Positions 33,903 to 44,813 are shown, numbered from the stretch's first letter. The stretch is DNA of 64,000 nt from Candidatus Woesearchaeota archaeon B3_Woes (GCA_005222965.1 NJBG01000001.1:737533-801532); one strand, 5' to 3'. A program made the numbers and translations. The notes: a model not told the origin generated them from the sequence alone.

Positions 33903-36241
33903 AAAACAAAAAAGCTCAAATAACAATGTTTATCATTATTGGTATAGTCATTTTAATAGTGGCTGGAATTTTTATTTCTATTAGGTCTACGCAGCAACCA
34001 CCCCCTGAAAAAATAATGAAACAATTAGCAGAAATGCCTGTAGAATTTCAGCCACTTAATGATTTTGTTGAATCTTGCATATCCAAAACAGCAAAAGAAG
34101 GAATAAAAAAAATAGGTTTCCATGGAGGATATATTGATCCTGCTAAATATGGACTAAGAGCAAATGCAGTTAACCCAACAGAAAGCAATTCCTTCTTATT
34201 TAATCCAGAAGATCCGCAAAGCACTATTCCATATTGGTATTACTTTAAAAGTGATAATGAATGTGAAGAAGGGTGTAGTTGTGGTTCTGAACAACCAAGA
34301 CTCCATAAAAAACAAGGAGACCCTAATATTGAAAAACAATTAGAAGGTTATATTGATGATGCTCTTGATTTCTGTCTAAACAACTTCCAGGAATTCAAAT
34401 CACAAGGTTTTGAAATAACAACAGGAAAACCAAAAACAACAGTTACAATAAGAGACAACGATGTTTTAGTATATACTAAATATAAATTAGAAGCTCAAAA
34501 AGGCACTGCAAGATTTGAAATCAATGAATTTATTAAGATAATCCCACTTGAACTAAAAAAAATATATGAGTTAGCAGAGTCAATAAAAACCCTTGAAACA
34601 AATTTAACATATCTAGAAAAGTGGACAATAGAACAATTAGCTAGTTTTGGACTAGGGCTTAATAAAAACAGATTGCCCCCTATAGCAGATTCTGAATTAT
34701 CTCCAGCAAAAAAACCAGTTTACTGGATAAAACAAAAAGTAAAAGACGATATAACAAATAATATGCTGCCACTATATACCCCTTTTTTAAGCATATTTAA
34801 TACAAGAAACTATAATTACGATTTGATAGGAACATTTTATGAAAGAGCATCGCTGCCTATCATAAGCCCATCTGGCTATAGCTATAATAACCTAGATGTA
34901 ACTTTTAACTACTTTAATTGGTGGCCTATATACCTTGACATAACAGGAAGAGGTGTAAGTGGTCAAATTATAGGACCAGAACAAGCATCATCATCATTCT
35001 TCAGTTTTATAAACATAAAAAGATATAACTTTTATTATGACTTAAGTTACCCTGTTTTAGTTGATATTTATAGTCCAGAAGCATTTAATGGTGAAGGACT
35101 CCACTTTTACATAGGTTTCGAAGCAAATGTAAGAGACAATAATCCTTTAAAATGTGAAGGATCAGGATTAACAGAATATGCACCTGCTTTTGGTTCTCTA
35201 TTCTGCAATATTAATCAAAGATGCTCTAACATAACAATAGAAACAATAGATGGAAAAACAAATAAACCATTAAGCGATGTTTCTATTTATTATTCTACTG
35301 GAACAGAAAGTTGTGATCAAGGATTTACAGAAATTCAAAATAATAAAGCACTACTAAAAACCCAACTACCTCAATGTGTAGGCACCGCCTGTTCACTAAA
35401 TGCAGTAAAACAAAATTATTGGCACTATCCAAAAACCTATGCAGTTAGATGTGATAAGACAGGAGGAGTATGCCAAAATGAAGATGTTTTATGCAATGGA
35501 GAATCTCTAAAAATCAAAATGGAACCCTATAGAAACAATAACATAGTCATTGTGAAAAAGAGAATGATAAAACAAGGTAAAAAAGACTGGATTTTTGACA
35601 ACAATCCTCAAAAACTATTAGACAATGAATATGCTTTTATAAGTCTTGAAAAAATAAAAGATCATCCAACTGAAGAAGATTTAGTTCTTGCAGGTACTTT
35701 CTATGGTAATAAAACATCAATGAAACTATACCCTGGGTTAGTTCCTGGAAATTATAAATTAGACATTCATTTGTTTTATGGGCTTCCTGATTATAAAGGA
35801 AGAAAAGAAATACTATTCAGAGAAGTTGAAGAATGTGATGAAGCAACTGTTAGCGATCTTCTAGCAGCCGCAGCAACAGGCGCAGTAACAGGAGCAATAG
35901 CTACAGCACCAGCAGGAGGAATAGCAGCACCAGTTGGAGCAGGAATAGGAGCAGCAGTTTCAGTAGTTTCTACACTTGTACTATCAGAAAAAGGATGCGT
36001 TACAATACCTTCCTACACATTCAATGACACATTTGTTGAAGGGGGATTTTCAGCCAACATAACTCTGACAAAAGAAATGCTTGATAATGACAATTTAATA
36101 TTTTATACATTGAGTGTTCCAGATTTTGATTCATCATATAATATATTAGATATATATGATCTGGAAGAATTAGGTAAAATAGATGAATACTCAAAACAAT
36201 ATAAAGTTCCACTAAAACCAACAACAAGCGAAAATGAATAA
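33899..36241 (+). CDS. Large pilin-like-anchored surface protein
   Basis: The 780-residue protein begins MKNKKAQITMFIIIGIVIL, a pilin-like/class III-type N-terminus common in DPANN surface proteins. The ectodomain continues FVESCISKTAKEGIKKIG with a GGYI motif. The DFCLNNFQEFKSQGFEI segment resembles the corresponding part of the paralogues at 24593 and 27690 (NLDEFKENGWDI), so it belongs to the same broad family. The middle is aromatic-rich (YNYDLIGTFYERA, FNYFNWWPIYLDITG). An Ala/Gly-rich hydrophobic segment near residue 655-690 may be a second membrane element. It overlaps the RHH gene by 4 nt and the next gene by 8 nt. Confidence 0.75.
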   Translation: MKNKKAQITMFIIIGIVILIVAGIFISIRSTQQPPPEKIMKQLAEMPVEFQPLNDFVESCISKTAKEGIKKIGFHGGYIDPAKYGLRANAVNPTESNSFLFNPEDPQSTIPYWYYFKSDNECEEGCSCGSEQPRLHKKQGDPNIEKQLEGYIDDALDFCLNNFQEFKSQGFEITTGKPKTTVTIRDNDVLVYTKYKLEAQKGTARFEINEFIKIIPLELKKIYELAESIKTLETNLTYLEKWTIEQLASFGLGLNKNRLPPIADSELSPAKKPVYWIKQKVKDDITNNMLPLYTPFLSIFNTRNYNYDLIGTFYERASLPIISPSGYSYNNLDVTFNYFNWWPIYLDITGRGVSGQIIGPEQASSSFFSFINIKRYNFYYDLSYPVLVDIYSPEAFNGEGLHFYIGFEANVRDNNPLKCEGSGLTEYAPAFGSLFCNINQRCSNITIETIDGKTNKPLSDVSIYYSTGTESCDQGFTEIQNNKALLKTQLPQCVGTACSLNAVKQNYWHYPKTYAVRCDKTGGVCQNEDVLCNGESLKIKMEPYRNNNIVIVKKRMIKQGKKDWIFDNNPQKLLDNEYAFISLEKIKDHPTEEDLVLAGTFYGNKTSMKLYPGLVPGNYKLDIHLFYGLPDYKGRKEILFREVEECDEATVSDLLAAAATGAVTGAIATAPAGGIAAPVGAGIGAAVSVVSTLVLSEKGCVTIPSYTFNDTFVEGGFSANITLTKEMLDNDNLIFYTLSVPDFDSSYNILDIYDLEELGKIDEYSKQYKVPLKPTTSENE

Positions 36242-39200
36242 TAAACAACTACAACCAATAGCAATGTTCATGATTTGTCTAATCATAACTCTGCCAATCT
36301 ATGTAAGTAGTGTTTACGCTGATATAAATAATGTAAGGGCCTATGGAGAAAATGGTATTGATAATTTTATAAAACAACAGTATGATCTAACAATTGAAGC
36401 GGGAATTACAGGAGATACAACATCAAATAAAATAAAATTAACACACTCTTCAGGATTAGCAACTAATTTTGATAGTTGTAGTGGAACTGGAAATGATAGT
36501 TCATTATGTAGTGTTAATCTTGTTTACGGTCAAAATAGCGCAGTAGAACTATGCCCTTCTTCAACATTCAGCATAGAACAATTTGAATCAGTTCCTGGAA
36601 ACCTAATTGATTCTAAAACTATCAAAATAAAATGTGATGCAAAACCACCTATCTCAACTATATCGGTCTCACCAGAATCATCAACAGGAGAAGATGTTAC
36701 ATTAACTTATAATATAATAGATCCAAGAGATGCTATAACAGAATGCTCTGGTATTGATAAAATAGAATTTTATCTTAACAACCTAAATAGTCCAGCAACA
36801 ATAGAAACCAATTCATCAACCTGTACCTATTCAGGTAGCACAACTATAAGTGCCTCTTCTTATAATGATGGAGAAGTTGTTGTTTTCCTAAAAGCATATG
36901 ACAAACTAGGCCAAAGCAGTGTTACTAATACATCATTCTATGTAGATAAATCAGGACCAGATGGAGAAGCAACAGTAGAATTAACAGATTTGCACGGAAC
37001 CCCTATAGAATATTTCCAACCTCAAACAGTACTGGCAAATGTTGTTTTAACTATATCTGATTTAACAGGAATATCTACTTATGAGCTGGATTATTCACAA
37101 TTAACATCAGCATCACCTCATTGCGGATATCAGGGTCGTGATATTGTATGCAGCTGGAGCAGCATCCAGATAAATATGAACGAACCTTCATTTACAAGAA
37201 CAATTAAACTAGATGCTGATGATGATTTAGGCAATACAGCTTCAAGAGATATACTTGTACAAGGCGTTCTTATTCAAGACTCAACCCCCCCTTTAATCAT
37301 TATGAGTGATATAACAATAGATACAATAGATGGAAGTACAATAGATTGGTTTAAGCCAGGACAAATGAAAATGAGTTTTAATGCTGAAGTATCAGAGGAT
37401 ATTTCAGGTATTAAATCTATATCACCAGATTTGTCAAACATAGATGTCATAAGAGGAAAAACACCAGTATGTGCAGGAAATGAAAAAAGATATACTTGTT
37501 CATGGTCTAGTGTAATATTTAATATGGATACAGCCAGCTTTAGCCAGGAAATAAAAATTATCGCTAAAGATTATGCAGGCAATGAAAAAATAGAATCAAA
37601 AACAGCTTCAGCTAATTATAGAGCAGATAATATTCCTCCTTCAATTAGTAATTTTGAGATTGTTGATTCTTATGGAACAGAAATAACAGATTGGATAGGA
37701 GATGAACAAGTTCCAGCAAAAATATATGTTGATGTGACTGAAAAAGGTTCAGGATTAAACACAATTAAAGGAAATTTCAGAAGCATAAATCCTGCATATC
37801 CAAGACCAATTGAAGGAGATTGTATACAATTATCTGGACCATCTCAACAACAAACCCTTTATCAGGAAGTTGGTGAAGATGGTTTACCTGAATATGAATA
37901 TCAATGTGAATGGGATGTTATTATGGACTTTGATACAAGCGGCAATCCTCTAACTGCTCAATTCAAATTTAATGCAACAGACAATTCACTAAATCCTTCA
38001 ACACCATCTTTCACTAAAGACTTTAAAGTTGATATAGATGGTCCTGTTGCAACAAATCTAAGAACAGATAATATATTTGGTGGTGTTTATTATGTCGGAA
38101 AAGATTCAAACAAATTCATAAGCAGAATAGCTGATTCTGGAATTGGTTTAGTTAAATCAAAAGTTTATCTGGATCTATCCAGCCTGGGTCTTAGGGGTCT
38201 TAAACAAGCTGATAATTGTTCTGGTGATTATTGTTACTGGGAAATTCCAGATACAATATCTACTAGTGAAGGAAGCCATGATATATCTATTAGCACAAAA
38301 ACAACAGATAATATAGGAAACAGCATAGAAGATAAATTTGAATTAGAAGTAGTAGTAGATACAACACCCCCTGTTGTAGATTATGTAGAAATAACCCCTG
38401 CTAAAGCATCAAAAGAAGTATTTAGAGATTTAATACAAATAGGAAATGCTCTTTCTATTGTTGCCAATATAACAGAAGCAAATTCTTTATTTAGTGCAAC
38501 AGCAGATTTATCAAGCTTTATATCAGATGAAACAGAGGATTTAGCAGATAACTGTGAAAGACAAATAAATGACCAAGGTAGAGAAACGGACAAGTGGATT
38601 TGTAAATGGGCAACTGATGAAATAGACATTACTGGATATAAAATAGATGATATATCTTTAACTTTTACAGATGTTGCTGGAAACACTGAAGTTTCCAGTC
38701 ATGAAATAGAAGTTTTAGAAGAAATAGAAGAAGAAGTTGATTACTGGAAAAATTCAGTTAGAGATGGTTCACCAAACGCAATTGACAAACAAATAATAAC
38801 TAGGTATCAACCTTCTATGGTATTCCCAGTAGATTTAAATAAAAAAAGAAGCAGTGATGTTATTTGGCCTATAGATGTTTTTGTTGATAATTGTTTAACT
38901 ACTGTAACAGACTCAGCTGGAACACCAACTATAACTTATTTATCCTCTGATGCTGGAAATTTACCTGTTCTTGTTGACCACAATACAGATTCATCAACAG
39001 GTCTCCCTTATAATATATATCTAAACTATATATTAGACCAAGCCTCTCCACCAGACAACTCAATTGACATAACATGCCAATTAAAAATAAGAACACTAGT
39101 TGATAAAACCAAAATAAGCCCTTATGAATATGAGAACATTACAGTAACAATTGATTATTATAACAATCCCCTTGGAGAAATGTCATCAGACATCCAAGAA

Positions 39201-40130
39201 GAGATAGACAGAGTTAAAAGTGGATGGTTAGTTCAACAAAAATATATAGATCCTATAAATAGTGTGATTGACATTTCAAGATCTATTTGCAGAACATTCC
39301 AATTAGGGCATAGGGTAGTAACCTTGATAGCTGTTGCAACAGGCAAACTCTCACTAGCTTGTGCTGTAGACCCAACTAGAGCAAGTTGTGAGGCACAACA
39401 AGCCGCAGCAAACACAGGAGAGGCAATAAAAAATACAGAAACTGGTTTTTGGGATAAATATGGAAAGAAATTTTGTGCACTTACAGGTTGCACTATGTGG
39501 AACACAAACTGGGCTGGTGGCGAAGGAATAATCAACGAGGTAGGAAAGAGTTTAACAAAACTACAAACAAAATCATGGATAGGTATACCATCAACAGTTG
39601 AAAACATAAATACTAAAAGAAGAATTGGAATGTGGAATATGGAAAACAGCTTAATTTTAAGCATAGCTTTTATATGTATTCCAGGAATAGCTCATAATCT
39701 CCAAAAAGCAAGGGTTATTGACTGCCAATATATAAGATGTTTAGAATCATCAAAAGACACCAGTAGTTTACAAAAATGCGTAAAAGAGAGAGATTATGGA
39801 TGGTGTAAATATGTATATGGAGAAATATTTAATTTGTTCCCATTTGCAAATATTCTAGGTCAGGTAGGGCAAAACATAAAAAAAGCCTTATCACATCCAT
39901 TAGAAGCACTAGGAGTTGTTTTCAGTCTTGGTTGTAAAGGCGTATGCAGAACTCCTGGTGCAGGAGGATTATGTCCTGGATGTATAGCCCTAGAAATGTT
40001 AGATTGGCTCTATGATCTTTTATGTGATTTCGGGGTTGGTCCTAATTGTGAACCAATCTGGGACGAACTAGCAGTAGAAGATAGTATTTGTAAAGAGGTT
40101 TTAAAAGAGGAAGAGCAAGAAGAAGAATAA
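36234..40130 (+). CDS. Giant secreted protein with Ig-like repeats
   Basis: The 1298-residue protein has a Sec signal (QLQPIAMFMICLIITLPIYV, then SSVYA). At least six beta-sandwich repeats follow, each with a C-x(5-9)-C-x-W pattern (for example YQGRDIVCSWSSI, NEKRYTCSWSSV, YQCEWDVI, WICKWATDE) and NTAS/GNT-like ends typical of archaeal and bacterial Ig-like domains. The last 350 residues are Cys-rich and include a hydrophobic stretch (SLILSIAFICIPGIAHNL) that could anchor the protein. Its start overlaps the preceding gene by 8 nt and its stop touches the next start, so it is part of one operon. Confidence 0.75.
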   Translation: MNNKQLQPIAMFMICLIITLPIYVSSVYADINNVRAYGENGIDNFIKQQYDLTIEAGITGDTTSNKIKLTHSSGLATNFDSCSGTGNDSSLCSVNLVYGQNSAVELCPSSTFSIEQFESVPGNLIDSKTIKIKCDAKPPISTISVSPESSTGEDVTLTYNIIDPRDAITECSGIDKIEFYLNNLNSPATIETNSSTCTYSGSTTISASSYNDGEVVVFLKAYDKLGQSSVTNTSFYVDKSGPDGEATVELTDLHGTPIEYFQPQTVLANVVLTISDLTGISTYELDYSQLTSASPHCGYQGRDIVCSWSSIQINMNEPSFTRTIKLDADDDLGNTASRDILVQGVLIQDSTPPLIIMSDITIDTIDGSTIDWFKPGQMKMSFNAEVSEDISGIKSISPDLSNIDVIRGKTPVCAGNEKRYTCSWSSVIFNMDTASFSQEIKIIAKDYAGNEKIESKTASANYRADNIPPSISNFEIVDSYGTEITDWIGDEQVPAKIYVDVTEKGSGLNTIKGNFRSINPAYPRPIEGDCIQLSGPSQQQTLYQEVGEDGLPEYEYQCEWDVIMDFDTSGNPLTAQFKFNATDNSLNPSTPSFTKDFKVDIDGPVATNLRTDNIFGGVYYVGKDSNKFISRIADSGIGLVKSKVYLDLSSLGLRGLKQADNCSGDYCYWEIPDTISTSEGSHDISISTKTTDNIGNSIEDKFELEVVVDTTPPVVDYVEITPAKASKEVFRDLIQIGNALSIVANITEANSLFSATADLSSFISDETEDLADNCERQINDQGRETDKWICKWATDEIDITGYKIDDISLTFTDVAGNTEVSSHEIEVLEEIEEEVDYWKNSVRDGSPNAIDKQIITRYQPSMVFPVDLNKKRSSDVIWPIDVFVDNCLTTVTDSAGTPTITYLSSDAGNLPVLVDHNTDSSTGLPYNIYLNYILDQASPPDNSIDITCQLKIRTLVDKTKISPYEYENITVTIDYYNNPLGEMSSDIQEEIDRVKSGWLVQQKYIDPINSVIDISRSICRTFQLGHRVVTLIAVATGKLSLACAVDPTRASCEAQQAAANTGEAIKNTETGFWDKYGKKFCALTGCTMWNTNWAGGEGIINEVGKSLTKLQTKSWIGIPSTVENINTKRRIGMWNMENSLILSIAFICIPGIAHNLQKARVIDCQYIRCLESSKDTSSLQKCVKERDYGWCKYVYGEIFNLFPFANILGQVGQNIKKALSHPLEALGVVFSLGCKGVCRTPGAGGLCPGCIALEMLDWLYDLLCDFGVGPNCEPIWDELAVEDSICKEVLKEEEQEEE

Positions 40131-42736
40131 TGAAAACAAGAAAACAAGAACAACCTTCAACAAAAACAGGAATCATGATAGTTGTATTAACAATAGCTCT
40201 ATTTGCATCTGCCCTTTCATACAACACAGAAGACAAAATCACAGGAAGTATTGTTAAAGTTACAGGGATGGTTACTGGAGATTATACAAAACAGTATAAT
40301 CGTCTTAGTGGCGATAAAAATATAATGACTACTTTTAGGCTATACGAAGACAGATGGTATTATTTCCAAAAAGGAATGGGTGATTATATGTCGCTTCCTG
40401 ATCAAAACACCCCAAAGAATGACTTAAAAGCTATGTCTGAATGGGATCAAGGAACTAAATGGACTAGTGAAAAAAAATATGATTTTAGAAGATCCACAAT
40501 ACCTGGTGTCCTTATCTACCCTTTTCAAGGACCAATAAAAGAAGTATATAATTCTGATGGACTTCAATTATCTATAAATAGTCAAGGAAACATTAATGGA
40601 TATCTTGATGATAATGGTGAATATACTAAGAGTGCATCTGCAGCTCATAGAAGTTATAATGTCGACTCAATGCGAGAAGATAGAAAAAAAGGTGAACTTT
40701 CCCCTTACCCTACATTTATACTTTCTGGAGTTGATGAAAACAACCCTACTGGTTATAATATTGGCGAAACCCCTTCTAATGATCTTGTTAACCTTTGGAA
40801 AGTTGAAGATTCTACATATGAACCTCCACAAACACCAGAACAACCACCCAATGGTGATATAGATAAACAACCTAGTAACTCACCAACCAAAATACTAAAC
40901 TTTGAACACATAATAGGAGATAATGCTAATATTAATGATGCACCAGAAACATTATATTTAAATATAGGAAGCGATAGTCCTGTAAAACTTCATCTCACAA
41001 AGGATGGTAAGCAGAAAGGGCAGTATTATCAGATGGTTAATAATGAAAGGAGATATTTCCCACTTAATGAAATACATGCAGGTAATACAATACAAACCGG
41101 TGAAACATATCTGACATATAAAGTAGCAGAAGGGGACGGGGGAGCAACAACAATTAACCTTCAAACTTTTAATAAAGATTTACCTTATGAATATACTATG
41201 GTACAGTATCCTGAGAATGACCCAAGGAATGGTCAAATAGATATAATACAAACACAAGAGGGCAAAATAAAGAAAGATGGAAGAAAAATAACAATAATAA
41301 ATCTCCCAGAAGATATACTAACTTCAAATAGATGGAAAGGTGATGATGAACAACTTGATACAGGATGGGATAGTCTTATCAACGCATTCCTCCATGACAA
41401 TGTCCAAGAGTTGAATAATAATGATTATAAGGATGGTATATGGACAATAGGTAAACAACATTATAGAGTATACCCTGGTAATGCAGATACTAATACAGAC
41501 GGATATACACTAAAATATTCATCATCTGCAAAAACCTATACCAGATATACAAGCGATGGAAGACGAATTGTTTTTCGAGGAACAAAAATTATAGATCCTG
41601 AAACAGGAGTGATTAAACTTTCTCCAAAAGGTGAGGTAACAGAAATAGGATATGACCACAATAATAACATGATAAGTATGGCAAATAATGCTGAAGATGG
41701 AACCAGAATAACTACTAAATGGGTTCCTGGAGAATATAATTCTAGAATAATAACTATGACTAACAGTCGTGGAACTGTTCTAATAAAACTAGTAGAATCA
41801 CCAACTGACCCTGGTGTTTTTGAAAGTAATGGAAAACATTATAATAAATGGGGCAATGAAATTAAAGAAGATGAAAAGGGTATTTGGAAAAAAACAGGTA
41901 AAGAAAATAAAATGGCTAAAAAAGCAATAGAAGAATCAAATAACCAACAAGGAACAAGGGCCGGTTTTTGGATATCATTAGTAGGGGATCTCGAAAATTT
42001 AATAGACATTACATCAGGTTATTCTTTTTTCAGATGGTTATATGATGAATCTGATATAATAGAATATGATGAAAGGATTATTAATCTTCTAAGTGGAACA
42101 GAAGGTTTGGCTGCTGAAGCATGTAAGGGTCCTGTTTTAGATGATGGATATGGTTTAGAAGATGGATGGGCATTTTCACTATCAGTGGCAGGTGCTTCTG
42201 CGCATATTGAAGGCGAAAAAATACCTATAATGAATTATACAGATCCAAATCAAAAACAATTTTATTATTATAAAATAAGCTTTGAAGTCAATCCAGGTTC
42301 AAGAGTTACTGGATGTGATTTAAATTTTGAAACATACTTAAAAGATAATGGAAATTATATTCCTTTAATGATGGAAGATTCAGGATCTGTTTATACATGG
42401 GATTTAAAAAGAGGAGAGGGCAGTGTATCCTACAAAGGATCTAATATGCGCATTATACCAAGCAAAAAAGAATATACAAAAGCATGTATAAAATTTAATT
42501 CCATAATCCCCAGAACAGGAAGAACATGTTTAATAGGTATAAATGAAGGAGATTACCTATGTAATAAAATAACACTAGGTGCAGAACAGGAATTTAATCC
42601 TAAACTTCATGGACCTGGAAGGCATGTTGCATGGTTCTTTGGATTAGGAGGCGAAGGAGAAGAAGGTACTACCTCTACAACTGGAACAGGGACTACTTCT
42701 GACCAAGAAGAAGCCAAGGTAAACCCAAAAATCTAA
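40130..42736 (+). CDS. Large secreted or membrane-anchored protein, unknown
   Basis: The 868-residue protein has an N-terminal membrane segment (TGIMIVVLTIALFASALSY). An ectodomain follows with repeated short beta motifs such as YTRYTSDGRRIVFRG and TEIGYDHNNNMISMANNAED, reminiscent of RHS/YD-type or similar beta repeats without the canonical YD signature. A helical segment (GFWISLVGDLENLIDITSG) precedes a C-terminal beta domain with Cys residues and a Thr/Gly-rich tail. It is in the surface-protein operon, sharing TAATG with the upstream stop. Confidence 0.7.
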   Translation: MKTRKQEQPSTKTGIMIVVLTIALFASALSYNTEDKITGSIVKVTGMVTGDYTKQYNRLSGDKNIMTTFRLYEDRWYYFQKGMGDYMSLPDQNTPKNDLKAMSEWDQGTKWTSEKKYDFRRSTIPGVLIYPFQGPIKEVYNSDGLQLSINSQGNINGYLDDNGEYTKSASAAHRSYNVDSMREDRKKGELSPYPTFILSGVDENNPTGYNIGETPSNDLVNLWKVEDSTYEPPQTPEQPPNGDIDKQPSNSPTKILNFEHIIGDNANINDAPETLYLNIGSDSPVKLHLTKDGKQKGQYYQMVNNERRYFPLNEIHAGNTIQTGETYLTYKVAEGDGGATTINLQTFNKDLPYEYTMVQYPENDPRNGQIDIIQTQEGKIKKDGRKITIINLPEDILTSNRWKGDDEQLDTGWDSLINAFLHDNVQELNNNDYKDGIWTIGKQHYRVYPGNADTNTDGYTLKYSSSAKTYTRYTSDGRRIVFRGTKIIDPETGVIKLSPKGEVTEIGYDHNNNMISMANNAEDGTRITTKWVPGEYNSRIITMTNSRGTVLIKLVESPTDPGVFESNGKHYNKWGNEIKEDEKGIWKKTGKENKMAKKAIEESNNQQGTRAGFWISLVGDLENLIDITSGYSFFRWLYDESDIIEYDERIINLLSGTEGLAAEACKGPVLDDGYGLEDGWAFSLSVAGASAHIEGEKIPIMNYTDPNQKQFYYYKISFEVNPGSRVTGCDLNFETYLKDNGNYIPLMMEDSGSVYTWDLKRGEGSVSYKGSNMRIIPSKKEYTKACIKFNSIIPRTGRTCLIGINEGDYLCNKITLGAEQEFNPKLHGPGRHVAWFFGLGGEGEEGTTSTTGTGTTSDQEEAKVNPKI

Positions 42737-42737
42737 A

Positions 42738-43505
42738 ATGAAAAAACACAACTACTTTAAAAACAGCTGGAATTTATTAATTAAATCATTTAAAGAGTTT
42801 GACACAAAAGTAATCTTTATAGTTTTATACGATCTAATATTTCTCTCAATAATTTACCTCTCTTTCATTATATTTACTAAATACATCCAAAACAAATCTC
42901 TAAAAATAAATATGCCGCTCATGGAAGAAATGATGCAACTACAACAAACAGAAATATCTCAAATTTCATCACAACTAAGCAATTTTTTATGGTCTATTTT
43001 TGTAGGAATAGCAATAGTGGCATTAGTAACATTTATTGCAATGTGCATCTTTAAAGGATTGATATGGTTTAGAATAGCAAATAAAAAATTTAATTTTAAT
43101 TATTCTAAAAAATTCATACTGCTAAATTTATTATGGTTCTTGATTTGGATAACTCCAGCAATTCTTTTATTTTTTGTTCTAAAAAAAGAAATTATTGCTT
43201 ATCTTTTAGTTATTATAACAATATTACTTTTACATTTCACTAATTTACTGTATATTTCTTTCACAAAAAATCCAAAATTAAGTTCTATAAAAAAAGCATT
43301 TAAAATAGGAATAAAGAAAATCCATTTATTTATCTTACCATATCTAATAGCAATTATTATATTCCTAGTAATATCCCAATTATATTGGTTATACAACTTT
43401 ATGCCAGGAAACACATCAACAATAATAACAGTTTTAATTCTAATAATCTACCTAGCCTGGTTTAGGATATATCTTTACAATGTAGTAAAAGATATAAAAA
43501 TCTAA
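42738..43505 (+). CDS. Polytopic membrane protein (about six TM helices)
   Basis: The 255-residue protein has about six hydrophobic helices (near residues 25-45, 85-110, 130-148, 152-172, 195-215 and 228-248) with basic loops. No family signature is seen. It is the last gene of the surface operon, one base after the preceding stop, so it may be the membrane platform or export partner. It converges on the HEPN gene with no spacing. Confidence 0.7.
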   Translation: MKKHNYFKNSWNLLIKSFKEFDTKVIFIVLYDLIFLSIIYLSFIIFTKYIQNKSLKINMPLMEEMMQLQQTEISQISSQLSNFLWSIFVGIAIVALVTFIAMCIFKGLIWFRIANKKFNFNYSKKFILLNLLWFLIWITPAILLFFVLKKEIIAYLLVIITILLLHFTNLLYISFTKNPKLSSIKKAFKIGIKKIHLFILPYLIAIIIFLVISQLYWLYNFMPGNTSTIITVLILIIYLAWFRIYLYNVVKDIKI

Positions 43506-44036
43506 TTATTCTTCTTTTTGTAATATTAAGCCAATTTTAGCTACAAAATCAGTTGCATTATTGAATATCTCATCTAGCCTTCTTTCAGTATACATTTTAA
43601 TTGCAGAGTATCTGGCAATCCGGCTTTCTGTTTTAGCATCTTCAAAGTAATGGACATATTCATCTTCAAATATCTTGTAAGATTGATTTAGTATCTCTAA
43701 GTCTTCTTTTTCAATCTCATCTGGAACCAATAAATTGCCCAATGCTATTTGAGCAGCACCATGGTCAGAAACTTCGTATCCTTTTGATAGAATTGCTGCC
43801 TTTGCTGCATATAACATTGAATAATAAGAAATCGTAATAGCCCAATAATCCCAAAAAAGCTTTTTAGGTTGATCTTTTGAAGGTTGAATTTCTTTTGTGT
43901 GCTTTGCAATCAATAAACTATTTTCTGCTTTTTCAAGAAATAACTTAATCTTAAAAGACTGTTGAGATTTCTTTATTCTCTTTTCTTTTACATATTCTTC
44001 AAATATTTGTTTATATTCTTCTTTGTCAAATTGCAT
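43506..44036 (-). CDS. HEPN-domain protein (toxin partner)
   Basis: The 176-residue helical protein (ATG 44036; a GTG at 44045 is in frame) matches HEPN proteins paired with MNT: FKIKLFLEKAENSLLIAKHT near the N-terminus, DYWAITISYYSMLYAAKAAI, and ESRIARYSAIKMY near the C-terminus where the catalytic Arg is expected. The His of RxxxxH is not evident, so RNase activity is uncertain. It overlaps the upstream MNT gene by 11 nt. Confidence 0.75.
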   Translation of the reverse strand: MQFDKEEYKQIFEEYVKEKRIKKSQQSFKIKLFLEKAENSLLIAKHTKEIQPSKDQPKKLFWDYWAITISYYSMLYAAKAAILSKGYEVSDHGAAQIALGNLLVPDEIEKEDLEILNQSYKIFEDEYVHYFEDAKTESRIARYSAIKMYTERRLDEIFNNATDFVAKIGLILQKEE

Positions 44037-44598
44037 TGAATACACAATCCCAAAATCCCTCTGGGTTATTTAAAATGATATGATTCTTTAAAACCTGTTT
44101 TCCAACATTTTCTTCTTTATCTTTTATCATCTTTTTAAATTCTTTCTTCGTAACAAAGATTGGATTTATTTTCTTCTTATACAATAATTCATATTTAGAA
44201 AAAGATAAAGTTTTCCCCCCATCTTTACTTATAACAAGAATATCAATATCACTTTTCTGGGTTTGCTTCCTTTCTGCATAACTTCCAAAAAGAATAACAA
44301 CACCTTTGGTTTCTAATTCATTTGTAATTTTTCTGATAATTGGTTCTCTCATAAGGAATTCTTTTTTCTCCTCATCTGAAGATACAATAAGGTATGCTTT
44401 TACAATTGGATTCCTAATGTTAAGTTTTAACGTTTTAGATTTACCAACTATTTGAATATTTAGAACATCTTTCATCTTTTGTACTGTTCTATAAAAGCTG
44501 GCATATGGGATATTAAGTAGCTTACTTAACTCATTCATTGTATATCTTCTGCTTAAATTCTTTCCAAGATAGTTAATGATTTGATGCTTGTTATCCAT
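44026..44598 (-). CDS. MNT-type nucleotidyltransferase with winged helix (antitoxin)
   Basis: The 190-residue protein has an N-terminal winged helix (NELSKLLNIPYASFYRTVQK) and the minimal nucleotidyltransferase core VVILFGSYAERKQTQKSDID near residues 103-122 with GS and DxD. It precedes and overlaps the HEPN gene. A TATA-like GTTTATATATC about 28 nt upstream (44620-44632, minus) supports the ATG at 44598. This pair sits immediately beyond the surface operon. Confidence 0.8.
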   Translation of the reverse strand: MDNKHQIINYLGKNLSRRYTMNELSKLLNIPYASFYRTVQKMKDVLNIQIVGKSKTLKLNIRNPIVKAYLIVSSDEEKKEFLMREPIIRKITNELETKGVVILFGSYAERKQTQKSDIDILVISKDGGKTLSFSKYELLYKKKINPIFVTKKEFKKMIKDKEENVGKQVLKNHIILNNPEGFWDCVFNAI

Positions 44599-44813
44599 TT
44601 TTGAATAATATTATCCATATATGATATATAAACTTTTCGTTTTGAGAAGTTTATGAAAATCTTTTACCATAATTGCATAATGTATTCAAAATCAAATTAC
44701 ACATATTATGAAATCACATATAACCAAAAATAAAAATATTTATATATATCAAACATATTAACATTCTAAGGGTGGAACACACACTAATCAATCTAATCTT
44801 TTAACTTAAAACA

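Noticed and set aside
43506-44598. Third direct-repeat-flanked cassette around the 43506-44598 MNT/HEPN pair
   Set aside because: The junctions after the 42738 gene and upstream of the MNT gene were compared, and only short A/T-rich matches were found.
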